Source: Candidatus Pantoea formicae (lineage in GTDB: Bacteria > Pseudomonadota > Gammaproteobacteria > Enterobacterales > Enterobacteriaceae). Taken from it: a stretch of DNA of 64,000 nt. A model generated the notes under the pieces. It made no database searches and was not told where the DNA came from. It saw only the letters and a list, made by a program, of their open reading frames with translations. Made by a program: the position numbers and the translations under genes. Shown in pieces: positions 50,798-59,815 of this stretch. The stretch lies in contig NZ_VWXD01000007.1 in NCBI RefSeq assembly GCF_011752625.1, positions 225,334 to 289,333 on the forward strand, read 5' to 3'. Each line of letters begins with the position of its first letter. Position 1 is the stretch's first letter.

Positions 50798-51559
50798 ATG
50801 GCCGTTGAAGATACCCAACCGCTCATCAGCCACCTGATTGAGCTGCGTAAGCGTTTGTTGAACTGCATTATTGCGGTGTTTGCTATCTTTTTGTGCCTGG
50901 TTTATTTCGCTAACGACATCTATCACTTGGTGGCATCGCCACTAATCAGCCAGATGCCGGCTGGCGCCAGCATGATTGCCACCGATGTTGCCTCACCGTT
51001 CTTCACGCCGATTAAGCTCACTATTATCGTATCGGTATTTCTTGCGGTACCGGTGATCTTGTATCAGGTTTGGGCATTTGTGGCGCCTGCACTGTATCGC
51101 CATGAGCGTAAATTGGTGATGCCACTGCTGTTCTCTAGTACGCTGCTGTTCTATGTCGGCGTGGCCTTTGCCTATTTCATCGTGTTTCCGCTGGCGTTTG
51201 GCTTCTTTGCCAAAACGGCACCGCAGGGTGTGACGATCGCAACTGATATCACCAATTACCTCGACTTCGTGATGACCATCTTCATGGCATTTGGTGTCGC
51301 CTTTGAGGTGCCAATCGCGATTGTTCTGCTGTGCTGGACCGGAATCACAACACCTGAAGATTTGCGCAAGAAACGTCCTTACATGCTGGTCGGCGCATTC
51401 GTTGTTGGGATGTTGCTCACACCTCCGGATGTTTTCTCGCAAACTTTGCTCGCTATTCCGATGTACTGCCTGTTTGAAGTCGGCGTATTCTTCTCCCGCT
51501 ACTATGTGGGTAAAGGACGCAAAGCGTCAGAGGATGAGGAACAGAACACCGAATCCTGA
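50798..51559 (+). CDS. tatC: TatC, twin-arginine signal receptor
   Basis: 253 residues with six membrane segments. N-terminal LISHLIELRKRLL contains the conserved signal-recognition residues, and the first periplasmic loop has SPFFTPIKLTI. Core receptor of the Tat complex. Followed by a terminator, so tatD has weaker coupling. Confidence 0.96.
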   Translation: MAVEDTQPLISHLIELRKRLLNCIIAVFAIFLCLVYFANDIYHLVASPLISQMPAGASMIATDVASPFFTPIKLTIIVSVFLAVPVILYQVWAFVAPALYRHERKLVMPLLFSSTLLFYVGVAFAYFIVFPLAFGFFAKTAPQGVTIATDITNYLDFVMTIFMAFGVAFEVPIAIVLLCWTGITTPEDLRKKRPYMLVGAFVVGMLLTPPDVFSQTLLAIPMYCLFEVGVFFSRYYVGKGRKASEDEEQNTES

Positions 51560-51611
51560 TGTCCTTTAAGCAGGGCATCCCGCAAGCGAGCGGGGTGATG
51601 ATGAATCTAAG

Positions 51612-51632
51612 CCGCCCACTTGGGCGGTTTTT
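51612..51632 (+). terminator. Terminator between tatC and tatD
   Basis: CCGCCCA, loop ct, TGGGCGG, then TTTTTA. 15 bp before the tatD start. Confidence 0.85.
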
Positions 51633-51647
51633 ATTTGGGAAAAGAAC

Positions 51648-52430
51648 ATGTTCGATATCGGTGTAAACCTGACCAGCACGCAATTCGCAAAAGATCGCGA
51701 GCAGGTTGTGAAACGTGCGCGCGAAGCAGGCGTCACCGGCCTGTTGATTACGGGCACCAATGCCCTGGAGAGCCAGCAAGCACGCCAGTTGGCGGCGCAC
51801 CATAGCGGTTACTGTTGGTCAACGGCGGGCGTGCACCCGCATCATGCCAGTGAATGGTCGGCGGAAACGGCGAATACCTTGCGCCGCCTGGCTGAAAGCG
51901 AAGAGGTGGTGGCGATAGGCGAGTGTGGCCTCGATTTTAACCGTAATCTCTCGGCACACGATCAGCAGGAATATGCGTTTGATGCGCAGCTGGCCCTGGC
52001 GGCGGAGTTGCAGCTACCCGTGTTTCTGCATTGTCGTGAAGCACATGAACGCTTTGCTGCGGTACTGGCGCCATGGCTTCCCAAATTGACGGGTGCGGTG
52101 GTGCACTGCTTTACCGGTACGCGTGAAGAGTTGGAAGCCTGCCTGGCAATGGGGTTATCAGTGGGTATTACCGGCTGGGTATGCGATGAACGTCGTGGCA
52201 TGGAGCTGCGTGAGATGTTGCCGCTGATTCCAGCCGAGCGACTGTTGCTGGAAACCGACGCTCCCTATCTTTTACCGCGAGATATGCACCCGCGTCCGCC
52301 TTCTCGTCGCAATGAGCCGTGTTTTTTGCCGCATATTGTGCAGCAAGTGGCGAACTGGCGTGGGGAAGAGGCAGAGACGCTGGGCGCGCGCGTCGATAGC
52401 AACGCACGCCAGCTGTTTAAGCTGGCTTAA
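51648..52430 (+). CDS. tatD: TatD, metal-dependent DNase/hydrolase
   Basis: 260 residues, TIM-barrel hydrolase with 3'-5' exonuclease activity in E. coli; not needed for Tat export. Metal ligands are seen in GECGLDFNRN, FLHCREAHERF, HCFTGTREEL and LETDAPYLLP. The first family HxH is replaced by NLTS at residues 5-8 (VNLTS), as in E. coli TatD. Its 3' end overlaps rfaH by 4 bp. Confidence 0.93.
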   Translation: MFDIGVNLTSTQFAKDREQVVKRAREAGVTGLLITGTNALESQQARQLAAHHSGYCWSTAGVHPHHASEWSAETANTLRRLAESEEVVAIGECGLDFNRNLSAHDQQEYAFDAQLALAAELQLPVFLHCREAHERFAAVLAPWLPKLTGAVVHCFTGTREELEACLAMGLSVGITGWVCDERRGMELREMLPLIPAERLLLETDAPYLLPRDMHPRPPSRRNEPCFLPHIVQQVANWRGEEAETLGARVDSNARQLFKLA

Positions 52431-52915
52431 AGCTTACGGAACTGCTTGTTATCAACACTGCGCATCACTTGTTTGTTGAGCAGGTTGAGCAGTAATACGG
52501 AGCGAGTCTCGCCATCAGGCTCGGCAAAGATCGCGCGCAGTCCTTCAAAGGTTCCCTCGGTGATGATCACTTCATCACCGCTTTGCGGTGTTTCCGGATC
52601 CAGCAGGATTTGTGGCACATCGGTCTGCAGCGCTTCAATCACTTCGCTGGAGACGGTGGCAGGTTGCGCACCAAAGCGCACAAAGTGGCTGACACCGCGC
52701 GTGCTGCTGATGGTGGTGGTGTGAATCGATTCCGGATCGAACTCGATGAACAGATAGTTAGGGAACAACGGTTCACTTACCGTCGTGCGTTTGCCGCGCA
52801 CAATCTTTTCCAGAGCGATCATAGGGCTGAGGCAATTCACCTCTTGCCGCTCAAGATGCTCTTTCGCGCGCAACAGCTGTCCACGTTTGCAATAGAGTAA
52901 GTACCAGGATTCCAT
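52427..52915 (-). CDS. rfaH: RfaH, transcription antiterminator
   Basis: 162 residues, the E. coli length. NusG paralogue that joins RNA polymerase at ops sites and supports long LPS, capsule and other operons. NGN domain (about 1-100) starting MESWYLLYCKRGQLLRAKEH; C-terminal KOW domain near 110-162 (FEGLRAIFAEPDGETRSVLL). I chose ATG at 52915, giving the family start; longer frame upstream is not. Confidence 0.95.
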   Translation of the reverse strand: MESWYLLYCKRGQLLRAKEHLERQEVNCLSPMIALEKIVRGKRTTVSEPLFPNYLFIEFDPESIHTTTISSTRGVSHFVRFGAQPATVSSEVIEALQTDVPQILLDPETPQSGDEVIITEGTFEGLRAIFAEPDGETRSVLLLNLLNKQVMRSVDNKQFRKL

Positions 52916-53130
52916 AACTGCTCCCAAATATTGGACGCTAAGAATAACAAACCTGTTGTCAGAGTTATAGCGCATCGGCCAGCGTAAACGGGGCTGTGAA
53001 AGAAAAATCACTACGATTTTTCCGATTGGTGCGGCTTCTTAACGCATTCTTCCAAGAAAATTGACGGCTGATGACCATCTGTATCAGACTCCTTCACCAT
53101 CTCTTGCTTCAATTTGAAAAGGACTGGCTG

Positions 53131-53862
53131 ATGGAACTGTTCTTGTTAAGTAACGGCAAAGTGGCTGACGATGCGCCACTGTTAAGCTACGCCCACCCAC
53201 AACTGCACGCGATGATTGCGCAGCGTGGCATCACTTCGGCGGTGCTGGTGCCGTATGCGATCATTCGTGGCGACCACGCACAGCGTGCGCAAGACCTGTC
53301 TGACTCATTGGGTATTGAGGTGCGCACCGTACACGAGTTTGACTCCCCGGTGGCAGCGATTGAACAGGCGGAGTTGATCCTGGTGAGTGGAGGCAACACG
53401 TGGTTCCTCAACCAGATGCTGCACGAGCACGGGCTGATTGTGGCGATCCAGCGTGCGGTGCGCGAGCGCGATGTTCCATATGTGGGCTGGAGCGCCGGCT
53501 GCAATGTGGCCACGCCATCGATTCGTACCACCAACGACATGCCGGTGCGCAGCAGCGTCGTATTGCCTGCGCTGGGGCTATTCCCGGTGCAGATCAACCC
53601 GCACTATCTCGACGCACACGTGAGCGGCCACATGGGGGAAACCCGTGATGAGCGCCTGGCCGAGTTTTGCGCGGTCAATCCGCATGAATCGGTCATTGCG
53701 CTGCGTGAAGCCAGCTTCTTACACGTTAGCGAAAACCGCCTGCGCTACTACAGCGCGCGTGGCGAAGATTTTAAGGTGTTCCGTCACGGCGAACCTATCA
53801 TGGCCTACCATGATGTGCTGGCAATTCAGGCACTGGTACCATTCTCCTGTCAGTCCGTTTAA
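53131..53862 (+). CDS. pepE: PepE, alpha-aspartyl dipeptidase
   Basis: 243 residues. Serine peptidase of family S51. Catalytic Ser in VGWSAGCNVA, SGGNTWFLNQ motif, and NPHYLDAH. It is a little longer at the C-terminus than E. coli PepE (229). In E. coli pepE is far away; here it lies between rfaH and ubiD. ATG 53131 (MELFLLSNGK) chosen by likeness; SD is aaaagga. Confidence 0.88.
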   Translation: MELFLLSNGKVADDAPLLSYAHPQLHAMIAQRGITSAVLVPYAIIRGDHAQRAQDLSDSLGIEVRTVHEFDSPVAAIEQAELILVSGGNTWFLNQMLHEHGLIVAIQRAVRERDVPYVGWSAGCNVATPSIRTTNDMPVRSSVVLPALGLFPVQINPHYLDAHVSGHMGETRDERLAEFCAVNPHESVIALREASFLHVSENRLRYYSARGEDFKVFRHGEPIMAYHDVLAIQALVPFSCQSV

Positions 53863-53911
53863 TGTTTGGGTATATACTTCCCGATTCACTTTGGCCGGAA
53901 GCTAACGCCGC

Positions 53912-55396
53912 ATGAAATATCAGGATTTACGAGACTTCCTCGCGTTGCTCGAGCAGCGTGGCGAGTTAAAGCGCATCACTCAGGAAATTGATCCTGAGCT
54001 GGAGATGACGGAAATTGCCGATCGTACGTTACGTGCGGGCGGCCCGGCACTGCTGTTCGAAAACCCAAAAGGGTACGACATGCCGGTATTATGCAACCTG
54101 TTCGGCACGCCGAAGCGTGTGGCGATGGGCATGGGCCAGGAAGATGTCAGTGCGCTACGTGAAGTAGGCAAGCTGCTGGCGTTCCTGAAAGAGCCTGAGC
54201 CGCCTAAAGGTTTCCGCGATTTATTCGACAAGATGCCGCAGTTCAAACAAGTGCTGAATATGCCGACTAAGCGCCTGCGCAATGCGCCGTGCCAGGAAGA
54301 GGTATTCAGTGGTGATGATGTCGATTTGTCGCGCATTCCGGTAATGAAATGCTGGCCAGGCGATGCTGCACCGCTGATTACCTGGGGATTAACTGTTTCC
54401 CGTGGGCCGCACAAAGAGCGCCAGAATCTCGGTATTTATCGCCAGCAGGTGATCGGCAAGAATCGCGTGATCATGCGTTGGCTGTCGCATCGCGGCGGCG
54501 CGCTGGATTTCCAGGAGTGGTGCAAAGCGCATCCGGGTGAACGTTTCCCGGTATCCGTTGCGCTCGGCGCTGATCCTGCCACCATTCTTGGCGCGGTGAC
54601 GCCCGTGCCGGATACCCTTTCCGAGTACGCCTTTGCCGGCTTGTTGCGCGGCAATAAAACTGAAGTGGTGAAGTGCCTCTCAAACGATCTCGAAGTGCCC
54701 GCCAGTGCGGAAATTGTGCTGGAAGGCTATATCGAGCCGGGCGATCTGGCACCGGAAGGACCCTACGGCGATCACACTGGCTACTACAATGAAGTAGATA
54801 GCTTCCCGGTATTTACCGTGACGCACGTAACGCAACGCCGCAACCCCATTTATCATTCAACCTATACCGGTCGTCCACCGGATGAGCCAGCGGTTTTGGG
54901 TGTGGCGCTGAATGAAGTGCTGGTGCCGATTTTGATCAAGCAATTTCCGGAAATTGTGGATTTCTACTTGCCGCCAGAGGGATGCTCCTATCGTCTCGCC
55001 GTGGTAACCATTAAGAAGCAGTATGCCGGTCATGCTAAGCGCGTGATGTTTGGCGTGTGGTCTTTCCTGCGCCAGTTCATGTACACCAAGTTTGTGATTG
55101 TCTGTGACGATGATGTCAACGCACGTGACTGGAACGACGTGATTTGGGCCATTACCACCCGCATGGATCCGGCGCGGGATACGGTGATGGTGGAGAACAC
55201 GCCTATTGATTACCTCGACTTCGCCTCGCCGGTTTCCGGTTTGGGTTCGAAAATGGGGCTCGATGCCACGAATAAGTGGCCCGGTGAGACGACGCGCGAG
55301 TGGGGCACGCCAATTGTGAAAGACCCGGCTGTCACGGCGCGTATTGATGCGATTTGGGATGAGTTAGCTATCTTTGCCGAGCCGCCGCAGCGCTAA
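53912..55396 (+). CDS. ubiD: UbiD, 4-hydroxy-3-polyprenylbenzoate decarboxylase
   Basis: 494 residues. Prenyl-FMN-dependent decarboxylase in ubiquinone synthesis, using cofactor from UbiX. Family motifs include NLGIYRQQVIGKNRVIMRWL near 170, GYIEPGDLAPEGPYGDHTGY with the catalytic Glu, and FDCDD-like IVCDDDVNARDWNDV. Followed by fre after 31 bp. Confidence 0.95.
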   Translation: MKYQDLRDFLALLEQRGELKRITQEIDPELEMTEIADRTLRAGGPALLFENPKGYDMPVLCNLFGTPKRVAMGMGQEDVSALREVGKLLAFLKEPEPPKGFRDLFDKMPQFKQVLNMPTKRLRNAPCQEEVFSGDDVDLSRIPVMKCWPGDAAPLITWGLTVSRGPHKERQNLGIYRQQVIGKNRVIMRWLSHRGGALDFQEWCKAHPGERFPVSVALGADPATILGAVTPVPDTLSEYAFAGLLRGNKTEVVKCLSNDLEVPASAEIVLEGYIEPGDLAPEGPYGDHTGYYNEVDSFPVFTVTHVTQRRNPIYHSTYTGRPPDEPAVLGVALNEVLVPILIKQFPEIVDFYLPPEGCSYRLAVVTIKKQYAGHAKRVMFGVWSFLRQFMYTKFVIVCDDDVNARDWNDVIWAITTRMDPARDTVMVENTPIDYLDFASPVSGLGSKMGLDATNKWPGETTREWGTPIVKDPAVTARIDAIWDELAIFAEPPQR

Positions 55397-55427
55397 CGGC
55401 GGCACAGAACCATAAAAAAGGGCACGT

Positions 55428-56129
55428 ATGACGACGTTAAGCTGCAAAGTCACTTCGGTTGAAGCGATTACGGACACGGTTTACCGCGTTCGTTTGATTC
55501 CGGCAGCGGATTTTAACTTCCGCGCGGGACAATACCTGATGGTTGTGATGGATGAGCGTGATAAGCGCCCGTTTTCGTTGGCTTCCACACCAATGGAAAA
55601 GGATATTATCGAATTGCACATCGGCGCATCGGACATCAATCTGTATGCCATGGCAGTGATGGATCGCATCAAGAATGATCGTCAAATCACGGTAGATATG
55701 CCGCACGGCGATGCATGGCTGCGTGAAGACAGCGATCGTCCCATCATTCTGATTGCCGGTGGCACAGGCTTCTCATACGCACGCTCGATCCTGTTGACTG
55801 CCCTGGCGCAGCAGCCGGATCGCGACATCGCCATTTACTGGGGTGGCCGTGAGCTGATGCATCTGTATGATCTGGATGAACTGAATGCGTTAGCGGTGAA
55901 GCACCCTAACCTGAAAGTGATTCCGGTAGTGGAACAGCCAGCCGAGGGTTGGGAAGGACGCGGTGGCACGGTGTTGACCGCCGTGATGCAAGATTACGCT
56001 ACCCTCAGTGGACACGATATCTATATCGCGGGACGCTTTGAGATGGCGAAGATTGCGCGCGAACGCTTCTGTGCGGAGCGCGGTGCCGTTGAAGCACAGA
56101 TGTTCGGCGATGCGTTTGCTTTCATCTAA
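55428..56129 (+). CDS. fre: Fre, NAD(P)H-flavin reductase
   Basis: 233 residues. Reduces free FMN/FAD/riboflavin with NAD(P)H. FAD domain motif RPFSLAS near residues 46-52, and NAD-binding AGGTGFSYARSI near 110. Same position as in E. coli, after ubiD. Confidence 0.95.
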   Translation: MTTLSCKVTSVEAITDTVYRVRLIPAADFNFRAGQYLMVVMDERDKRPFSLASTPMEKDIIELHIGASDINLYAMAVMDRIKNDRQITVDMPHGDAWLREDSDRPIILIAGGTGFSYARSILLTALAQQPDRDIAIYWGGRELMHLYDLDELNALAVKHPNLKVIPVVEQPAEGWEGRGGTVLTAVMQDYATLSGHDIYIAGRFEMAKIARERFCAERGAVEAQMFGDAFAFI

Positions 56130-56160
56130 TATCGGCATGTCATAATGCACTAAGTTTGTA

Positions 56161-56189
56161 AGGTGGCTACTTGAAGCCACCTTTTTTTT
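56161..56189 (+). terminator. Terminator after fre
   Basis: AGGTGGCT, loop acttga, AGCCACCT, then a run of T. Confidence 0.9.
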
Positions 56190-56223
56190 GGTTTTATCGC
56201 TGTGGATGGTGTGCATTGGTCCC

Positions 56224-56249
56224 AAAAAAAGCCCGCCCAGTTGGGCGGG
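56224..56249 (-). terminator. Terminator of fadBA
   Basis: On the minus strand CCCGCCCA, loop ac, TGGGCGGG, then C and seven T, 23 bp after the fadA stop. Confidence 0.88.
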
Positions 56250-56271
56250 AACACATGCAACATTCAACGTA

Positions 56272-57435
56272 TTAAACGCGTTCGAACACCGTCGCGATGC
56301 CCTGACCCAAGCCAATGCACATGGTGGCCAGACCAAAATGTGCATCGCGACGTTCCATAAGATTCAACAATGTGGTGCTGATACGTGCACCAGAACATCC
56401 CAGTGGATGTCCCAATGCAATCGCACCACCGTTCAGATTCACTTTCTCATCCAGCTGATCCCGCAGCCCTAAATCCTTAATGCAGGGGAGCGTCTGGGCC
56501 GCAAAGGCTTCGTTGAGTTCAAACAGATCAATATCCTGCTCGCTCAAGCCTGCGCGCTTCAGCGCCAGTTTGCTAGCAGGCACCGGGCCGTAGCCCATGA
56601 TGGACGGATCGCAGCCCACCACCGCCATGCTACGAATACGTGCACGCGGCGTCAGGCCAAGATCTCTGGCGCGGCTTTCACTCATGATCAGCATGGCTGC
56701 TGCACCATCAGAGAGGGCGGATGACGTCCCCGCTGTGACGGTGCCATTGACGGGATCAAAGGCGGGACGCAGCGCAGCTAGCCCCTCCAGGGTGGTATCT
56801 TCGCGAATCACTTCATCCGTGTCATAGCGTTTCAATACGCCATCGGCATCATGGCCATAAGTCGGCACAATTTCGCGTTTGAAGTCGCCTCGCTGTGTAG
56901 CAGCCCAGGCGCGTTGATGTGAACGCAAGGCGAAGGCATCTTGTTGCTCGCGGGTGATGTGGTGCATACGCGCCAGCATCTCAGCGGTGAGACCCATCAT
57001 GCCCGCCGCTTTTGCCACGGTACGGCCTAGGCCTGGATGGAAATCGACACCGTGGTTCATTGGCACATGGCCCATATGTTCCACCCCCCCAATCAGGCAA
57101 CTGTGTGCATCGCCTACCATTATGGCGCGTGCCGCATCGTGTAGCGCCTGCATGGATGAGCCGCACAGGCGATTCACGGTACTGGCCGGGACACGATGGG
57201 GAATCTCCGCCAGCAATGCCGCATTACGCGCAATGTTAAAGCCCTGTTCCAGCGTCTGCTGCACGCATCCCCAGATGATGTCATCCAGCGAAGCGGGATC
57301 AACACCTGGATTACGGCTCAGCAATTCGCGCATCAAATGCGCAGAGAGATCTTCCGCACGAACCTGTCGAAATGCGCCGCCTTTTGAACGACCCATTGGT
57401 GTACGCACGGCATCAACGATGACTACATTTTCCAT
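56272..57435 (-). CDS. fadA: FadA, 3-ketoacyl-CoA thiolase
   Basis: 387 residues, E. coli length. Beta subunit of the aerobic fatty acid oxidation complex. Nucleophile Cys in NRLCGSSMQA, His in GGAIALGHPLGCSGAR, second Cys in MCIGLGQG. I chose the ATG at 57435 (MENVVIVDAVRTPMG). Starts 10 bp after fadB in one operon. Confidence 0.96.
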   Translation of the reverse strand: MENVVIVDAVRTPMGRSKGGAFRQVRAEDLSAHLMRELLSRNPGVDPASLDDIIWGCVQQTLEQGFNIARNAALLAEIPHRVPASTVNRLCGSSMQALHDAARAIMVGDAHSCLIGGVEHMGHVPMNHGVDFHPGLGRTVAKAAGMMGLTAEMLARMHHITREQQDAFALRSHQRAWAATQRGDFKREIVPTYGHDADGVLKRYDTDEVIREDTTLEGLAALRPAFDPVNGTVTAGTSSALSDGAAAMLIMSESRARDLGLTPRARIRSMAVVGCDPSIMGYGPVPASKLALKRAGLSEQDIDLFELNEAFAAQTLPCIKDLGLRDQLDEKVNLNGGAIALGHPLGCSGARISTTLLNLMERRDAHFGLATMCIGLGQGIATVFERV

Positions 57436-57445
57436 TTTCTTCACC

Positions 57446-59629
57446 TCAGGCACTTTGTAATGCCGCTTCGTCAATCGGCTGAACCGCGGGATACCAGCTC
57501 TGCTGCTGATGGGCTTTCTGCACTATCTGTTCAGGCAACGTATAGAGTGGGCCTAGCGCAATGTAACGTTTCGCTTGATCAACCACGTTGCTGTTACCCA
57601 ACGTATCCATGTAGCGGAAAGCTCCGCCGCGGAACGGAGGGAAGCCAAGGCCATAAACCAAGGCCATATCGGCTTCAGCAGGCGAAGCGATGATGTTCTC
57701 TTCCAGGCAGCGAACGACTTCGTTGAGCATCGGAAGCATCATGCGGTTAGCAATATCCTCGTCGCTGAATACGCGTTTCGGCTCACAAATCGGTTCCAGC
57801 AGCGCATCAACCGCCGGGTCGGCTTTTTTCTGTGCTTTGCCTTTTTTGTCTTGCTCCCACAGGTAAAAGCCTTTGCCGTTCTTCTGCCCGAAGCGTTGCG
57901 CATCGAACAGCACGTCAATGGCATCGCGGTAGTCTTTCTGCATACGTGTGGGGAAACCCTGCGCCATCACTTTTTGTGCGTGGTGGGCGGTATCGATACC
58001 CACGACATCCAGCAACCAGGCGGGTCCCATTGGCCAGCCAAACTGTTTCTCCATCACCTTATCGATTTGACGGAAATCGGCACCGTCGCGCAGCAACAGG
58101 CTGAACGCAGCGAAATAGGGGAACAGAACACGGTTGACGAAGAATCCGGGGCAGTCATTGACCACAATTGGGGTTTTGCCCATTTTGCTTGCCCAGGCGA
58201 CGACTTTACTGATGGTCGCTTCTGAGGTTTTCTCACCGCGAATCACTTCTACCAATGGCATGCGTGGGACCGGATTGAAAAAGTGCATGCCGCAGAAATT
58301 TTCCGGGCGTTGTAATGACTGCGCCAGCAGGCTAATCGGGATGGTAGAGGTGTTAGACGCGAGAATCGCATCCTCGCGTAAGTGTTGCTCGGTTTCGGCC
58401 AGCACTTTGGCTTTGATTTGTGGATTCTCAACTACTGCTTCAACCACCACATCGGTCCGCTCAAATCCGGCGTAATCCAGCGTGGGTTGAATCGTCGTGA
58501 GTACACTGGCCAGCTTGGCACCGTCGATTTTGCCGCGCTCCAACTGCTTGTTGAGTAATTTGCTGGCTTCGGTCATCCCCAGAGTCAGTGCCTGCGGATT
58601 GATATCTTTCATTTTCACCGGCACGCCTTTCCATGCAGATTGATAGGCAATACCGCCGCCCATGATCCCTGCGCCCAGCACTGCCGCTTGCTGTGGTGCA
58701 CCGGCTGCGCTGCTGTGTTTCTTCGCCAGGCCTTTGACATATTGATCATTCAGGAAGATACCGACCAGCGCCCGCGCCACATCACTCTGTGCCAGAGGGA
58801 CAAAGGCAGCGGTTTCCAGTTTCAGCGCATCATCACGGTGTAATCCCGCAGCGGCCTCGATGGTTTTTACCGCAGTGATAGGCGCTGGATAGTGTTTGCC
58901 CGCAGTTTGCATGACCATGCTTTTGGCAATGGTAAAGCTCATCGCGGCTTCTATGGGGCTCAGTTTCAGCGGGTTAAGTTTGGGAGCACGTCGCACCTGC
59001 CAGCTGCCTTGCACTATCGCATCCTGCAACATGGTCAGCGCTGCCGTGCGAAGTTTGTCGCTGCTGACCACCGCATCGATCAAACCGAGTTTGAGCGCGC
59101 TGTTACCATCAATATCTTTTCCGGCGGCAATGATCTCCAGTGCGCTATCCGCACCCAGCAGGCGTGGCAGGCGCACACTGCCACCAAAGCCAGGCATGAT
59201 ACCCAGTTTGGTTTCCGGCAAGCCGATGCGTGCAGTTGGTGTAGCGATACGGAAATCGGTGGCGAGTACGCATTCACAACCGCCGCCAAGCGCATAACCG
59301 TCAATAGCGGCTACCGTGGGAACGGGTAAATCTTCCAGACGATTAAAGATGCTATTGGCAAACGCCAGCCATTGGCTCAATTTCTCTTCAGGCGCATCAA
59401 ACAGCGACAGAAATTCGGTGATATCGGCGCCGACAATAAAGGCGGGTTTGGCTGAGGAGAGCAACAGACCACGCAGCGCGGGTTGTTGCTCCAGTACGCT
59501 GAGCGCTTCGCCTAATGAGGCAACAGTTTTCGTATCGAGTTTGTTCACTGAACCCGGTGCATCGAACACCAGTTCGGCAATGCCGTCGTCGAGCCAGTGA
59601 ACTGAAAGGGTATCGCCTTGGTAGAGCAT
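57446..59629 (-). CDS. fadB: FadB, multifunctional fatty acid oxidation alpha subunit
   Basis: 727 residues. N-terminal enoyl-CoA hydratase/isomerase (GGGCECVLATD near 109-119; LPETKLGIMPGFGG) and C-terminal 3-hydroxyacyl-CoA dehydrogenase (GAGIMGGGIAYQSAWKG near 320; HFFNPVPRMPLVEVI). It works with FadA. Divergent from pepQ, with a FadR site upstream. Confidence 0.96.
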   Translation of the reverse strand: MLYQGDTLSVHWLDDGIAELVFDAPGSVNKLDTKTVASLGEALSVLEQQPALRGLLLSSAKPAFIVGADITEFLSLFDAPEEKLSQWLAFANSIFNRLEDLPVPTVAAIDGYALGGGCECVLATDFRIATPTARIGLPETKLGIMPGFGGSVRLPRLLGADSALEIIAAGKDIDGNSALKLGLIDAVVSSDKLRTAALTMLQDAIVQGSWQVRRAPKLNPLKLSPIEAAMSFTIAKSMVMQTAGKHYPAPITAVKTIEAAAGLHRDDALKLETAAFVPLAQSDVARALVGIFLNDQYVKGLAKKHSSAAGAPQQAAVLGAGIMGGGIAYQSAWKGVPVKMKDINPQALTLGMTEASKLLNKQLERGKIDGAKLASVLTTIQPTLDYAGFERTDVVVEAVVENPQIKAKVLAETEQHLREDAILASNTSTIPISLLAQSLQRPENFCGMHFFNPVPRMPLVEVIRGEKTSEATISKVVAWASKMGKTPIVVNDCPGFFVNRVLFPYFAAFSLLLRDGADFRQIDKVMEKQFGWPMGPAWLLDVVGIDTAHHAQKVMAQGFPTRMQKDYRDAIDVLFDAQRFGQKNGKGFYLWEQDKKGKAQKKADPAVDALLEPICEPKRVFSDEDIANRMMLPMLNEVVRCLEENIIASPAEADMALVYGLGFPPFRGGAFRYMDTLGNSNVVDQAKRYIALGPLYTLPEQIVQKAHQQQSWYPAVQPIDEAALQSA

Positions 59630-59656
59630 GTCCGTCTCCTGAAACCGCGAAAGGTG

Positions 59657-59673
59657 ATCTGGTCATACCAGAT
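59657..59673. promoter_or_regulatory. FadR operator upstream of fadBA
   Basis: ATCTGGTCATACCAGAT, a near-perfect palindrome with the TGGT-N4-ACCA core, close to the E. coli fadB site as I recall it. It lies 28-44 bp before the fadB start. FadR represses until long-chain acyl-CoA binds it. Confidence 0.88.
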
Positions 59674-59815
59674 GAGTTGGAGTGTGGGCGGCATGTTAAT
59701 TTTTTGCAAACGGGTCTTTGCTTATTTGATACGCCGATCACAGCGTGTGCAGCACGGCAACGCACGGTTGGCTGTGCTACACTGCGGCCACTTTCGCGAC
59801 ATCGGAGACAAGTCC

